A DNA stretch of 13,895 bases from positions 1 through 13,895 of the forward strand of contig NWUY0304412985.1 of NCBI GenBank assembly GCA_004151065.3. Reading direction: 5' to 3'. The notes under the pieces are model-generated. The model searched no databases and was not told where the DNA came from. It worked only from the letters and a program-made list of their open reading frames with translations. Source of the DNA: Larix sibirica (lineage: Eukaryota; Streptophyta; Pinopsida; Pinales; Pinaceae). Shown piece after piece: positions 1 to 7,911 of this stretch (positions are counted from its first letter, which is position 1; the number at the start of each line of letters is the position of its first letter). Made by a program: the position numbers and the translations under genes.

Positions 1-104
1 CATTAAATAATTAAGGTAAATCATTTTCCCACTGAGTGTATCTTTTCAAACTTTCTTGTATTTTCTGGTGGGAAAAGAAACTATCAGATACCTGAAATGG
101 GGAC

Positions 105-1016
105 TCATCAATAGGGATACCAATTCGAATGAGGATAAACCTAAAATACATCCAATCAATCCGGTCATAGGCCTTAATAAGGTCCATTTTCATGATTGAA
201 GCTTGGAGATTTTAACTTTAATTGAGTGTAATCCTTCCTGTGCTGCACCAACATCATCTAAAATATGACAGTTATAAAGGAATCCAAATTGCTCCATAGA
301 GATAGATTTTGCAAGTACCGACTTCAATATGTAACACAATAACTCTGTGATGACTTTATATATCAAATTACACAAGGAGATAGGTCGAAAATCATTAAAA
401 TCCTCTGGTTTATCTTTCTTAGGAATAAGTGTGATATAGGTGGAGTTAATATTCCTAGGAAGATATGCCTTTGCTCTGGATTCCTCGACAACAACAAGTA
501 TATCACCCTCGAAAAGCTCAAAGAAGTGTAAGAAGAACTCCACGGTCTAGCCATCTAGACTGGGACTCTTCTCCTTCACAAAACCCATCATTATGTCTTT
601 AATTTCCTCCAAAGATATCGGATTTCCAAGCAATTTGCCTTCATCATCAGAGAAAGATTTAGGGAAAATATTGATAATCTTAAGCTCTTCAACAAGATTC
701 ATGTGACTGCTCCTGCTTGTAAATATTAGAGAAATTAAAAGTTACTGACCTCATGATAGCTTCGGATCCTTCTGCAAATTGTCGTCCTCATCCTAGATCT
801 CCCAAATTGAATTGACATTCCCTCGATGCGATGCTAGCATATCATTGATTTTTTTTGTATTTTGATCTCCTCGAGTAACCCATAATGCTCATCTTTTCAA
901 GCGCCAGGAATTCTCTTGAAAATTTAAAAGGGATCCTTTTCTCTTCTCTAGGTTGTAAAGCTCCAGCTTCCTCGTCGAAGAGAACAGATCCTCCGCCATA
1001 AATTTCTCAATAGCCT
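105..1016 (-). pseudogene. LINE A ORF2, linker and N-terminal reverse transcriptase, broken
   Basis: In reading order, this holds the linker typical of plant LINE ORF2 ending in WVTRGDQNTK (W codon at 880-882), then the stretch before the RT ending in DG-stop, where the family motif is PDGW (TAG at 547-549, a W codon lost). Next come the RT fingers with LIPKKDKPEDF and FRPISLCN (about 367-429) and the IS-M-EQFGF segment. RT motif A follows as MDLIKAYDRIDW (about 152-190), with its catalytic Asp kept. A frameshift lies near 190-200, between the fingers and motif A, and further stops lie in the linker (for example after NSIWEI). The FxDD motif that holds the other catalytic residues is absent from the window. 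The product would have been the enzyme copying element RNA into DNA at the nicked target. It is non-functional. Confidence 0.85.
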
Positions 1017-1033
1017 AAATTTCTCAATAGCCT
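1000..1033. repeat. 17-bp perfect tandem duplication at the LINE A deletion junction
   Basis: AAATTTCTCAATAGCCT occurs at 1000-1016 and again at 1017-1033 with no gap. It lies where copy A has lost about 300 bases relative to copy B (B bases about 13138-13440). This suggests the deletion was made by error-prone end joining with filler duplication or by replication slippage. Confidence 0.85.
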
Positions 1034-1686
1034 AGATATGATCCATGAGATATATCTACCAAAACTATTCACCAAATCCTCATTTAACAAGTATCTATCA
1101 AGCCTTTTCGCCACCCCAACCTACCCAATTCTCCCATTAGACCAGGTAGGAACTATTGAGGTCGGGATAATATCAATGAGGCCTACATTATAAAATAAGT
1201 TTTTGAAAAATTGAGCCAAAGGGTCCACAGTCTTATTAGAGCCCTAAATTTCCAGCTCAGACATAGTTAAGTTTAAATCACCACCAATGATAAGGTCCTG
1301 CTCATTGAGGATACCCAAAGCTACAATTTTATCCCAAAAAGTCACCCTGTTGTTGTATGGACCATAGATATTGATGATACTGAACGGATGTTCAAAAATC
1401 TCAAACCTTACAGTCATCTTGATACCCGCAAGAGTATTAAGAGTAATAAAATTAGCATATAGTGGGTTCCAGGCCACCAAGAGTCCCCCTGAATGCCTCA
1501 TGGCATCCACCCCGCTAGAAAACAAATTTGGTCTCAGTTTAAGCAAGAAATCACATCCAGCAATACCCAAGCACATTGTCTCTTGAAGAAAAATGATGTC
1601 AGGATAGGTTTTCTCTAACAGTCTTCTAAACGCAATCCTTTTAGGTTGACTGCCATGCCTCTTATATTGAAATACAACATAATCAT
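1034..1686 (-). pseudogene. LINE A ORF2, N-terminal endonuclease domain, broken
   Basis: This is the EEP-fold (AP endonuclease-like) domain that nicks target DNA. The true start is the ATG at 1684-1686, giving MIMLYFNIRGM with the catalytic Asn. A 1-nt deletion near 1652-1655 then shifts the frame, and reading resumes as GSQPKR, LQETM (catalytic Glu), NIYGPY (Tyr) and GGDLN (Asp and Asn). A stop follows SELEI near 1244 and another replaces a residue in the NGRIG/VGVAKR segment; KRLDRYLLN is still readable. The last catalytic motif, SDH in L1 endonucleases, is missing because an internal deletion joins this segment to the linker near 1000-1034. An apparent upstream Met at 1741 belongs to another frame and is not the start. 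Confidence 0.87.
1683..1686 (-). other. ATGA overlap joining ORF1 and ORF2 of LINE A
   Basis: On the minus strand the bases ATGA hold the start codon of ORF2 (1684-1686) and, one base later, the stop codon TGA of ORF1 (1683-1685). The ORF1 tail around it reads FVSPSWPLRED then NGSE-stop. The same arrangement lies at 12504-12507 in LINE B, so it is ancestral to the family. It suggests that ORF2 is translated by termination-reinitiation after ORF1. Confidence 0.8.
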
Positions 1687-3398
1687 TCGGAACCATTGTC
1701 ATGGCCCAAATCCTCTCTAAGAGGCCAAGAAGGTGACACAAAGTTAATCATATCAGAGATAGAAGAAATCTCAGAGGATCGATGGTTTATCCATTTTTGT
1801 TCTCAAGTAGAAACGTTCCCTTTCTCCGACTTGGGTTTTCCCTTTTTTTCCTAATGGTCACATTGTGTTGGATGGAGTTAATTGGGATGACCGAATCAAA
1901 GGTTCCAACATCATTTCCATATACCACTAAAGAATTTAACTGATCCTAAGAAACTCTGGTGTTAACATCCAGAGTCAGAAAAGAAATATCTACATCATGC
2001 CCTTCAGAAACCTTAATAGACCCAACTTGAAAAGAAGAGGGTGCATCAATAGCACTAAGTGAAACATCACCTGAAGGGTCCAAAGAATCCTTAAGCAGAG
2101 AAATGGAGATGTTAATACCTAGGCCAATAGGCTCAACATCCAGGATCCCTAGCCAAGTAAACCTTCGTGGCAGATCGAGAGGGAATAACAGGTACAACAT
2201 TTAAGGACTTAGGGTTTGACTCAAGGTCAGAAGGGAAAGGCACCTCTGTGCAGAGTTGGGAGAGGCTGGAGAAACCCTAGGAGACATAACATCCTGTTGC
2301 ATAGATTCTAAAATGTCATCAGCCGAAAGTGATTTTAGGTGCAGGGGTAAGAAATAGTTAAACTTACCCATGAAAACACGGGTTGAATCTTCGTCCATTG
2401 GAAGAGGAAAGGAGATAGACTATGACGGATCCTCTGCATCCTATGAAACCCCATTGATAGAGTTAACCTCCTCCTTCATAAAGTCGCGTGAATTCACTTT
2501 CTCACATTCATGACGCAGATGTCCCGTAGCATGGCACTTAAAATATCTAAATGGCACACCCCAGTAGTCCAATGGTTGGACAAAAACACCTTTTGACCAT
2601 CTAACCTATACCTCCACTGGAATTCTGTTAGTAACATCCACCTCAATGAGAACCCTAGGGCAACGAAAATCGTTTGACATAAGCGTAGATTCCTCAATTA
2701 AGATAAACTTGCCAAAAGAGTTTGCTACCGCCATAAATGCAGGAAGAGACCAACATAAAAGGGGAGAACGTGAGAGTTTTACCCAAAATGTCGTTTCATC
2801 AATTTCTCCCGCCATGGATCAAAATTCGTATGCCAGCGGCACAAAACTAGAGAACCTGACCCATACACCCAGAAACGAGAAAAGATATCTTGTAGAGAAT
2901 CCCCTGTAAGGAAGTGGAAGAAGACCCAACCATTAACAAGCATTATGACGCGCAGAATGTAGTGAATAAGGGGTTTCCAAACCCTAATGATCCATTCCAT
3001 AATCACCGTCGGCTGCAACCTAGAATATTCAAATATTCCAACAAGGGAACCGGAAGAAAAGTTTGACACCATATCCATAGTTATGTCTTTCCCCAATACA
3101 CATAATACCCTCTCCTTTTTAGCCTTTTCCCACTTAAGGTTCTGATGCCTCCTGGTCAAAGCCCCCTGCGATTTGTGACCTGGTGCACAAGACCCGTCAC
3201 GTGGGTTTTTACCCCTTAAATAGGTGAAACTAGGAGTGACCCCTCGGATCCCTTGTCTCTAGTAAACGACGGGCAATAGACTACCTCACAAAGAGGATTA
3301 ACCCTAACACTGGTAGGTGTTGTTTTAGGAGAAAATGCTGACGCCTCCCCCTGACCCTCCAGCTGCTGATTCGAGCACATGGTCTCGGACCACGCCAT
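1683..3398 (-). pseudogene. LINE A ORF1 (DUF4283-like RNA-binding protein with zinc knuckle), broken
   Basis: ORF1 proteins of plant LINEs bind element RNA. The start is the ATG at 3396-3398 (MAWSETMCSNQQ), matched by MGWSSTTCSSQQ in copy B. Reading passes through three frames: 3398 to about 3216, then 3159-2779 with the DUF4283-like core (VWKPLIHY, VIMLVNGWVFFHFL, LVLCRWHTNFDPW), then 2815 down to about 1800 with PRVLIEVDV, the zinc knuckle, FMGKFNYFLPL and FQVGSIKVS. In-frame stops lie at 2606-2608, 2201-2203 and 1946-1948, with two more between the knuckle and 2398. The zinc knuckle (2504-2545) reads YFKC-x4-H-x4-C, so its first Cys is Tyr, while copy B keeps CX2CX4HX4C. The tail shifts frame once more before NGSE-stop at 1683. 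Confidence 0.88.
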
Positions 3399-3640
3399 TA
3401 CCAGAAAAACCTAAAAAAATAAAACCCGAACTTACAGATAGTGATTTTGTCCCATCAGCAGTCCGTACACAGGAAAGGGAAAGCACAAAACCAAACCAAG
3501 GACGGAAGGACAAAGGTTGACAGAACTAGAAAAACTACTGTAGAGAAAATAAATAGATTCCCACTTTTTTGTCTTGGTTGGTACCAAGCCATTCAAGTCA
3601 AATGGCAAACTCCAAGTCTGTAGTAGATTTCTAGCTATTC
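3399..3640 (-). other. 5' leader of LINE A
   Basis: The reverse complement of about 3540-3636 matches the leader of copy B: both read CTACAGACTTGGAGTT followed by a GTACCAACCAAG block. The distance to the ORF1 ATG is also similar (about 230 and 240 bases). Plant LINE leaders carry an internal promoter, but no promoter motif can be named here. Short plus-strand ORFs in this stretch are antisense shadows. Confidence 0.75.
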
Positions 3641-4128
3641 AACCACCAAAACCATGAAACCTACAGGCCATCCTGGTTCAAAATGTCTAATACAGGGCAT
3701 GCACTTGAATTACGAGTCTAACCAACTCAAAATAAAAATTCATTTTTTTTTCTTGCACATATGTTCCTAACAATGGAAACATATGTATATAATTTTTTTG
3801 GTATTTATTTAAAACCTATATAAACTATAACTACAATCTTTTACGCTGTTTTGACTACTTTGTTGTTGTTTTTAATGCTTTCTATTCATTTTTCAGGTTT
3901 TTAAAGTCCATATGCTTTCTTCGTTTTTTTGAAGTTAGAGAAATCATATATTGTCAAAATGTAACATAATATACATGGTCGGAAATACAATTATGGAAAT
4001 TGCATGTACACCACATGTTGACAATAATAGGACAAAAAAATGATGATAGTAGTGCCACATCGTCATAACACTAATTAGTTTTTGGTTTCATGTGATTTTA
4101 AAGTTTAATCTCCAATTTCTATATGCAG
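3641..4128. other. Non-coding stretch between LINE A and the CIPK exon
   Basis: No coding sequence is recognised. The part next to 4128 ends in a pyrimidine-containing tract and ATGCAG, so it is at least partly the 3' end of a CIPK intron. No upstream kinase exon (the IYxVxEYVxGGEL segment) is found. A small imperfect inverted repeat (ACATATGTTCC and its complement with one extra base) lies at 3757-3786. Confidence 0.6.
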
Positions 4129-4410
4129 TCGTGTAATGGCAAGCTGGAGGAAAGCGAAGCGAGAAAATACTTCCAGCAGCTTATCGATGTCGTAGGATAT
4201 TGCCACAGCAAGGGTGTTTATCACAGAGATTTGAAGGTATATCGCTGTTTTTGAATCTATGCTATATATTTTGACATGTAAATAAACATTTGTTGTTGAA
4301 ATTAAATCATGTCAGGCCGAAAACCTTTTGAATCTGTGCTATATATTTTGGCATGTAAATAAACATTTGTTGTTGAAATTAAATCATGTCAACCCGAAAA
4401 CCTTCTGCTC
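4129..4410 (+). pseudogene. CIPK (CBL-interacting Ser/Thr protein kinase) gene fragment: one exon plus the start of the next
   Basis: Bases 4129-4236 form a clean 36-codon exon between ATGCAG and GTATAT. It encodes [18 protein letters not shown], then [13 protein letters not shown]. This is kinase subdomains V-VIb of the SnRK3/CIPK family, which relays calcium signals through CBL proteins; HRDLK is the start of the catalytic loop and its Asp is present. Intron-rich CIPK genes have an intron exactly after HRDLK, before PENLLLD. The expected next exon is recognisable as PENLLL (4393-4410), directly followed by TAA. Its acceptor is AA instead of AG. A duplicated copy of the junction at 4314-4330 keeps AG but reads AENLL. 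No other CIPK exons are seen on either side, so this is a fragment. The family call is firm; the member is unknown. Confidence 0.9.
4251..4404. repeat. 77-bp tandem duplication across the CIPK intron/exon junction
   Basis: Unit 1 is 4251-4327 and unit 2 is 4328-4404, with four mismatches by eye. Each unit runs from intron sequence (TTGAATCT...) through the acceptor into the first codons of the next exon (CCGAAAACCTT). The acceptor is CAG in unit 1 and CAA in unit 2. Confidence 0.93.
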
Positions 4411-4539
4411 TAATCTAAGCCTTTTAAATTCCAGAATATATAAGATATATGTGCATGCCATACACTAATTGACTGGTGTGGATACACACAAAAAGTGTTC
4501 ATAATTTCCAAAATGTATAAGAAACTTGGCAATGCTTAC

Positions 4540-4686
4540 CTCTACTCTTCTCTACACCTTAGCTTCTCCTTCTACCTCAATACTATCCAACTTAAGCAGT
4601 TGGATTATTAGCATCTCTGTTACTACAATAAAATTATTGTCTGCAACCTTGGTTCCACCATTCACCGCTGCCTCTATCGCAGAAAC
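4540..4686 (-). other. BAG pseudogene exon 3 (BAG domain)
   Basis: The acceptor TTCTTATTCAG ends at 4687 and the donor GTAAGC is at 4534-4539, giving 49 codons in phase 0. It reads VSAIEAAVNGGTKVAD, TEMLIIQLLKLDSIEVEGEA, KV-stop-RRVE. This matches the Hsp70-binding helices of plant BAG domains (family form LLRQLLKLDGIEAEGEAKVQR). Confidence 0.9.
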
Positions 4687-4724
4687 CTGAATAAGAAGAA
4701 CATCTCCTATTCAACTTCCAACTT

Positions 4725-4886
4725 CTTGTAATAATTTTTTTAACATGTTCTCAATAATATTTGAAAGCCAGAATGAATCTTGCAACAATTTTTTTAACAT
4801 GTTCTCAATAATATTTGAAAGCTAGAAGGAATCTTGCAACAATTTTTTTAACATGTTCTCAATAATATTTGAAAGCCAGAATGAAT
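4725..4886. repeat. Three tandem copies of a 54-bp unit in BAG intron 2
   Basis: Copies start at 4725, 4779 and 4833, each containing TTTTTTTAACATGTTCTC and ending near GAAAGCCAGAATGAAT. Copies 2 and 3 differ by only a few bases and copy 1 differs mainly at its left end. The array makes up more than half of the 278-bp intron 2. Confidence 0.93.
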
Positions 4887-4964
4887 CTGCCCCTTCTGAA
4901 TAGATAGCAGGGATTTTAAAAAAAAGAAAAATTCAAAACTAATAAGGCCATACCATATACTTGC

Positions 4965-5220
4965 CTGTACCGAAAGCTTGACCACTTAACCCTTCACTGC
5001 AGCAATTGCTTGACAAGCTTTTGTAATGCTCTGATTCCTCTTCATTTCCTCCAATTTCTTCTCCTTATTGGCAGGGTCCTCTAGCAAAATTACCTTTGCA
5101 TGTCTTTGACACCTGCTATATGCAAGCACTCATCATTCTCCTTTTCCTTTCCTCTGAATAAAAGCCTCTGTTCCTGAGGCTCCAAACCAGTCTCCTGGGA
5201 CAATAGCTTCTTCAGGTCCC
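4965..5220 (-). other. BAG pseudogene exon 2 (rest of ubiquitin-like domain, start of BAG domain)
   Basis: The acceptor AG is at 5221-5222 after TATATACTC. The exon encodes DLKKLLSQETGLEPQEQRLL and AGVKDM, then after a 1-nt deletion KVILLEDPANKEKKLEEMKR and ITKACQAIAAVKG-stop-VVKL. Restoring one base makes the length fit phase 0 at the end. The donor is CAG/GCAAGT (GC at 4963-4964), the usual consensus of GC-AG introns. Confidence 0.9.
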
Positions 5221-5589
5221 CTGAGTATATATGCACACACAGATAGAATCAATCAGAATTCATGATACATCATAGGATGATTCTACAAAACTATCTTCAG
5301 ACCCTTGCGCAACCGACTAAACGGCTAAATGATGGAAAGCTCTCTATCCCTATGTGTGTCACTAAATGTACTTTGTCATGTAGCTTGAGTTGATCTATAC
5401 ACAGATTAGAACTACAACCAGGGATATAAGCCTAATTCAACGTTGGCTAAAAGCAAAAACTAAGAGCATAGTCATAGTACTACATATAAGAACAAAAAAA
5501 GCTAAAAAGCCTGTTGGAATGTCAATCCAGATCTGAACTGCCGCCTTGCCCATCATCATAAGGGCTTGTATCTCAGCAATCGTGTAGCC
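5221..5589. other. Part of BAG intron 1, no gene seen
   Basis: This lies between BAG exon 2 and the LRR fragment. On the minus strand an open stretch (RLVGYTIAEIQALMMMGK and on) runs from the broken end of the LRR fragment to about 5440. It matches no family I know and is probably chance. Confidence 0.5.
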
Positions 5590-6213
5590 TACCAGCCTGG
5601 GTACCTGTGAAGTTGTTATTTGAAAGTAACAGAATCTCCAACTCGACTAGAAGACCAAAGTCTGATGGTATGGTACCTGTGAAATTGTTAAATGAAAGGG
5701 TCATACTTAGATGGTACCTGACAATGATTTTGGAATAGATCCCATGAGCTTATAATTAGACTCAATGAAAAGTATTTGCAGCACTTTAAGATGGCCAAAT
5801 TTGGGTGGAATTTCCCCAGTCAAATTCTTACCATCAAGATTCAAAGTATGTAACAGAGAAAGGTTGCCAATAGATGGCGAAAGGGTACCTCGGATATTTA
5901 ATCCGGGAAGGATGATGTAAACAACTCTTCGATTGTGTCGTCTGCACGAAATACCATACCACGAACATACCTCCTATGAGTTCTCAGTTTTCCAGTTAGA
6001 CAGCACTCCGAATGGATCAATCTGGATATACTTTCTAAACGACAAAAGAGCCTGCACGTCCCTTTTATCCATTGAAGCTGGGGTTGGATGAAGCAGATTG
6101 TACTCTTGAGAATGAGAATGAGGTTGAACATAATCGAATCCAATAGTTATTGTGGCTACAAAGGACGCGTCCATGGAAACAAGCATCATCACAAGAAGTA
6201 ATTTATGATCCAT
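5590..6213 (-). pseudogene. LRR receptor-like gene, 5' fragment, disabled, nested in BAG intron 1
   Basis: Starting at ATG 6211-6213, it encodes a hydrophobic signal-peptide-like N-terminus (residues about 5-25: LLLVMMLVSM, FVATITIG). Next is the N-terminal LRR cap DVQALLSFRKY, DPFGVLSNW, and the cysteine pair CSWYGISC, then plant-type LRRs: LNIRGTLSPSIGNLSLLHTL, LTGEIPPKFGHLKVLQILF, MGSIPKSL. A TAG at 5974-5976 sits just before CSWYGISC. The frame ends at TAA 5707-5709 and continues one frame over at about 5695-5597 as FNNFTGTIPSDFGLLVELEI and NNNFTGT, where it breaks off. The join at SLSGTI suggests an internal loss of LRR units. Intact relatives have about 10-25 LRRs, usually a membrane helix and often a kinase; none of that is here. 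Cell-surface perception is the family role, but the exact receptor type cannot be told. Confidence 0.88.
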
Positions 6214-6220
6214 TCCTCTC

Positions 6221-6305
6221 AAGTTTTCACTCAAACGACCTTGCAAGCTTGTCACTGTTGTTCTTGGCTTTGCAAGTTTTCACTCAAACGACCTTGTAAG
6301 CTTGT
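6221..6305. repeat. 32-bp direct repeat, spacing 53
   Basis: AAGTTTTCACTCAAACGACC and the following dozen bases occur at 6221-6252 and 6274-6305 with one difference by eye. They sit just upstream of the LRR start codon, in its former leader. Confidence 0.9.
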
Positions 6306-6392
6306 TCAGTGCGTAAATATTAATTCGGTTGCTCTTATATAGAGTCCTTTCTGTAACTTCAATAATTTTAATCGTCGAATTATGCAAGTCTC

Positions 6393-6499
6393 AGTGAATT
6401 AAAAATGGTGAAACGCGCTGACTTGAATTCAATGGCGCACTACACGGACTTACATAAGTCAATAAAGATGCAGAGAGTGAATTGAAAATGGTGAAACGC
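6393..6499. repeat. 24-bp direct repeat, spacing 83
   Basis: AGTGAATT(A/G)AAAATGGTGAAACGC occurs at 6393-6416 and 6476-6499 with one mismatch. Confidence 0.88.
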
Positions 6500-6529
6500 A
6501 GTGATTCGATATAGACAGAATTTGATAGA

Positions 6530-6577
6530 GAGAAAAGTGGTCGTATTGACTGGGAGAAAAGTGGCCGTATTGACACA
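6530..6577. repeat. 24-bp tandem duplication
   Basis: GAGAAAAGTGG(T/C)CGTATTGAC plus three bases occurs at 6530 and 6554, one mismatch in the first 21 bases. It makes the minus-strand reading look repetitive. Confidence 0.9.
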
Positions 6578-6910
6578 ATTTTTTCCACACAGAACTGGCG
6601 GCAAAATTTTCCATAGTTTTATGGAAAGGAAAGAATTTTGAGAGTGTATTGGCTGCAAAAGAATTGATGGAGAAAATTGATCGAAAGGTAATTGGCCTTG
6701 GAAGAATTAACGAGGAAAATTTTCCATTATTTTATTAAAAAGGAACATGTCCTGGGCGATATTGGAAAAATAGATAATACCCTGAGACCTGGCTATTATG
6801 CTTCACCGAAGCAAGTCCGTGGTATGCAACGCAGCCTCAGACCATGGGGGTGTTTCTCTTAACCTAAAAAAGGAAAAATAATGAAGAATAAAAATGGGCA
6901 GAGTAAATAC

Positions 6911-7127
6911 CAAAGGTAGCTTGTGCAGGAATCGAAACTTCACGCTGGTATGAGCCATGGGAAACCTTGACCTTGATCATAGGCCCAACTGCAACGTCAC
7001 CGTCATCTCTCCTTTGAACCAACATGCCTCCGGGCCTCAATTCCCAATCTATGGCATCGCTTCTGTCCTCTGCGCTTCCGCTGAAAAGGGTTCTGGAACT
7101 GGACTTGCTGTTCATGTTCATACTCAT
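6911..7127 (-). other. BAG pseudogene exon 1 (N-terminus and start of ubiquitin-like domain)
   Basis: The likely start is ATG at 7125-7127 (MSMNMNSKSSSRT), chosen because BAG1-4 proteins have short low-complexity N-termini before the WEMRPGGMLVQ-type motif; Met codons at 7119-7121 and 7113-7115 are alternatives. The frame stays open upstream to 7358, but that part resembles no BAG protein and is probably leader. The exon ends at G/GTATTTAC (donor at 6909-6910), splitting a Gly codon after ATF, where the next exon starts with the rest of the codon. This exon has no disabling change. Confidence 0.88.
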
Positions 7128-7911
7128 TAATTCTCCTCTCAACCGCACTGACAATCCTCTGCTAACTTGCACACCCGAAAAGTTACAGCTTTTGACGAAA
7201 TTTATAACTGGATGATTGAGCCAATCCAAACCTGGAAGTGTAAGAAGAATTTTTTTATGGCCGTGTGGGGAGATCCGAGAGGGGTAGTTGATCAAGGAGC
7301 CCACATGAAAATAAACGGTGAAAAGCACATTATATGAGCTTACAATTCCAACAACCAAGCCCGTCTGGATCTACCCAAAGCTGTACGAAAAGAAACACTC
7401 ACAGAATTGAACGAATACTTCAAATTTGAGGCACTCAAGACGCAGTGCAATCTGTACTTGTGAGCCTCTAGCTTCAACCCCCACCACGATAACCCAATCC
7501 AAAAAGTTGCCTTCTTTAAAAATTAATTGCACCGAACACCAGATGGCAATACCCAGTGATGTTTGTCAAAGCAATTATATATATAAATCATGCATCATAG
7601 CATGCAAAGGACATATAGACCCGATTTGTTAGGGTCCTGCAAAGTACATATATACCCGATTTGTCAAGGGTCATGCAGTTTTTTCAAAAAACCATCTTCT
7701 TTGTTTACCGTCATGGGTGGATGCCATTTTCAAGAAGAGTAAATAAATGGGTAAAATAAACTAGTTTTCCCATTAAAATTTTATAATTTAACTATGAAAC
7801 ATTAAACATTGCACCTACCAAGAATTTAAATAAACCAAAGTACCCTACAGAGTATATTTGAATATTTGAATATAAAACCTGCATATAATTAATTATTAGG
7901 GCACTGCAGAG
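7128..7911. other. Upstream flank of BAG exon 1, no gene seen
   Basis: This would hold the BAG promoter and leader on the minus strand, but no TATA box or other element can be assigned with confidence. It contains a 35-bp imperfect duplication at 7603-7673. Short ORFs here are shadows or chance. Confidence 0.5.
7603..7673. repeat. 35-bp imperfect tandem duplication
   Basis: TGCAAAGGACATATAGACCC begins at 7603 and TGCAAAGTACATATATACCC at 7638; both continue with CGATTTGT and an AGGGTC block. Confidence 0.85.

Larger units (their letters stand above)
1..3640 (-). mobile_element. LINE copy A (L1-type non-LTR retrotransposon), decayed, runs off left edge
   Basis: Reading leftward from about 3640, this is a plant L1-type LINE: a leader, ORF1 with a DUF4283-like domain and zinc knuckle, then ORF2 with an apurinic-type endonuclease (EN) and the first half of a reverse transcriptase (RT). 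The family replicates by target-primed reverse transcription. The 5' boundary is set by comparison with copy B at 10455-13510: the match in the leader stops near the AGCTA at 3632-3636. The frame is broken by several stops and frameshifts and by an internal deletion near 1000-1034, so the copy is dead. RT-like sequence fades near base 105, just after RT motif A. The remainder of RT and the 3' tail are not in the window, so I cannot tell whether the element is truncated or interrupted there. Confidence 0.9.
6306..6908. other. Right part of BAG intron 1 with short duplications
   Basis: No gene is seen here. It holds two local duplications, at 6393-6499 and 6530-6577, and AT-rich sequence up to the BAG exon 1 donor. 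ORFs on the minus strand here are made by the repeats and have no recognisable domain. Confidence 0.6.
4540..7127 (-). pseudogene. BAG-family co-chaperone gene (plant BAG1-4 type), three exons, disabled
   Basis: Plant BAG1-4 proteins carry an N-terminal ubiquitin-like domain and a BAG domain that binds the Hsp70 nucleotide-binding domain and speeds nucleotide release. Exon 1 is 6911-7127, exon 2 is 4965-5220 and exon 3 is 4540-4686; phases agree at both joins. Spliced reading gives the plant signature WELRPGGMLVQRR, the ubiquitin-like fold (KVSHGSYQREVSI, ATFG/DLKKLLSQETGLEPQEQRLL), LEDPANKEKKLEEMKRNQSI, and a BAG domain ending LLKLDSIEVEGEAKV. Disabling changes are a 1-nt deletion at 5097-5099, TAA at 4986-4988 where family members have Glu, and TAG at 4552-4554 where they have Gln. 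The last exon (family RRVQ..V..LD.LK) is not found before the CIPK fragment. Introns are kept, so it is not a retrocopy. An LRR gene fragment lies within intron 1. Confidence 0.92.

Noticed and set aside
1687-1741. Upstream Met codon at 1741 as the start of LINE A ORF2
   Set aside because: That frame is only joined to the endonuclease by a 1-nt deletion. The ATG at 1684-1686 gives the proper FNIRG start and matches copy B.
3335-3623. Plus-strand open frames over the LINE A leader
   Set aside because: They are antisense to the recognised ORF1 start and leader of LINE A and have no matching frame in copy B.
5898-6143. Minus-strand frame starting MDSIMFNLIL
   Set aside because: It is another frame of the LRR fragment; the frame starting at 6213 carries the LRR cap and repeats.
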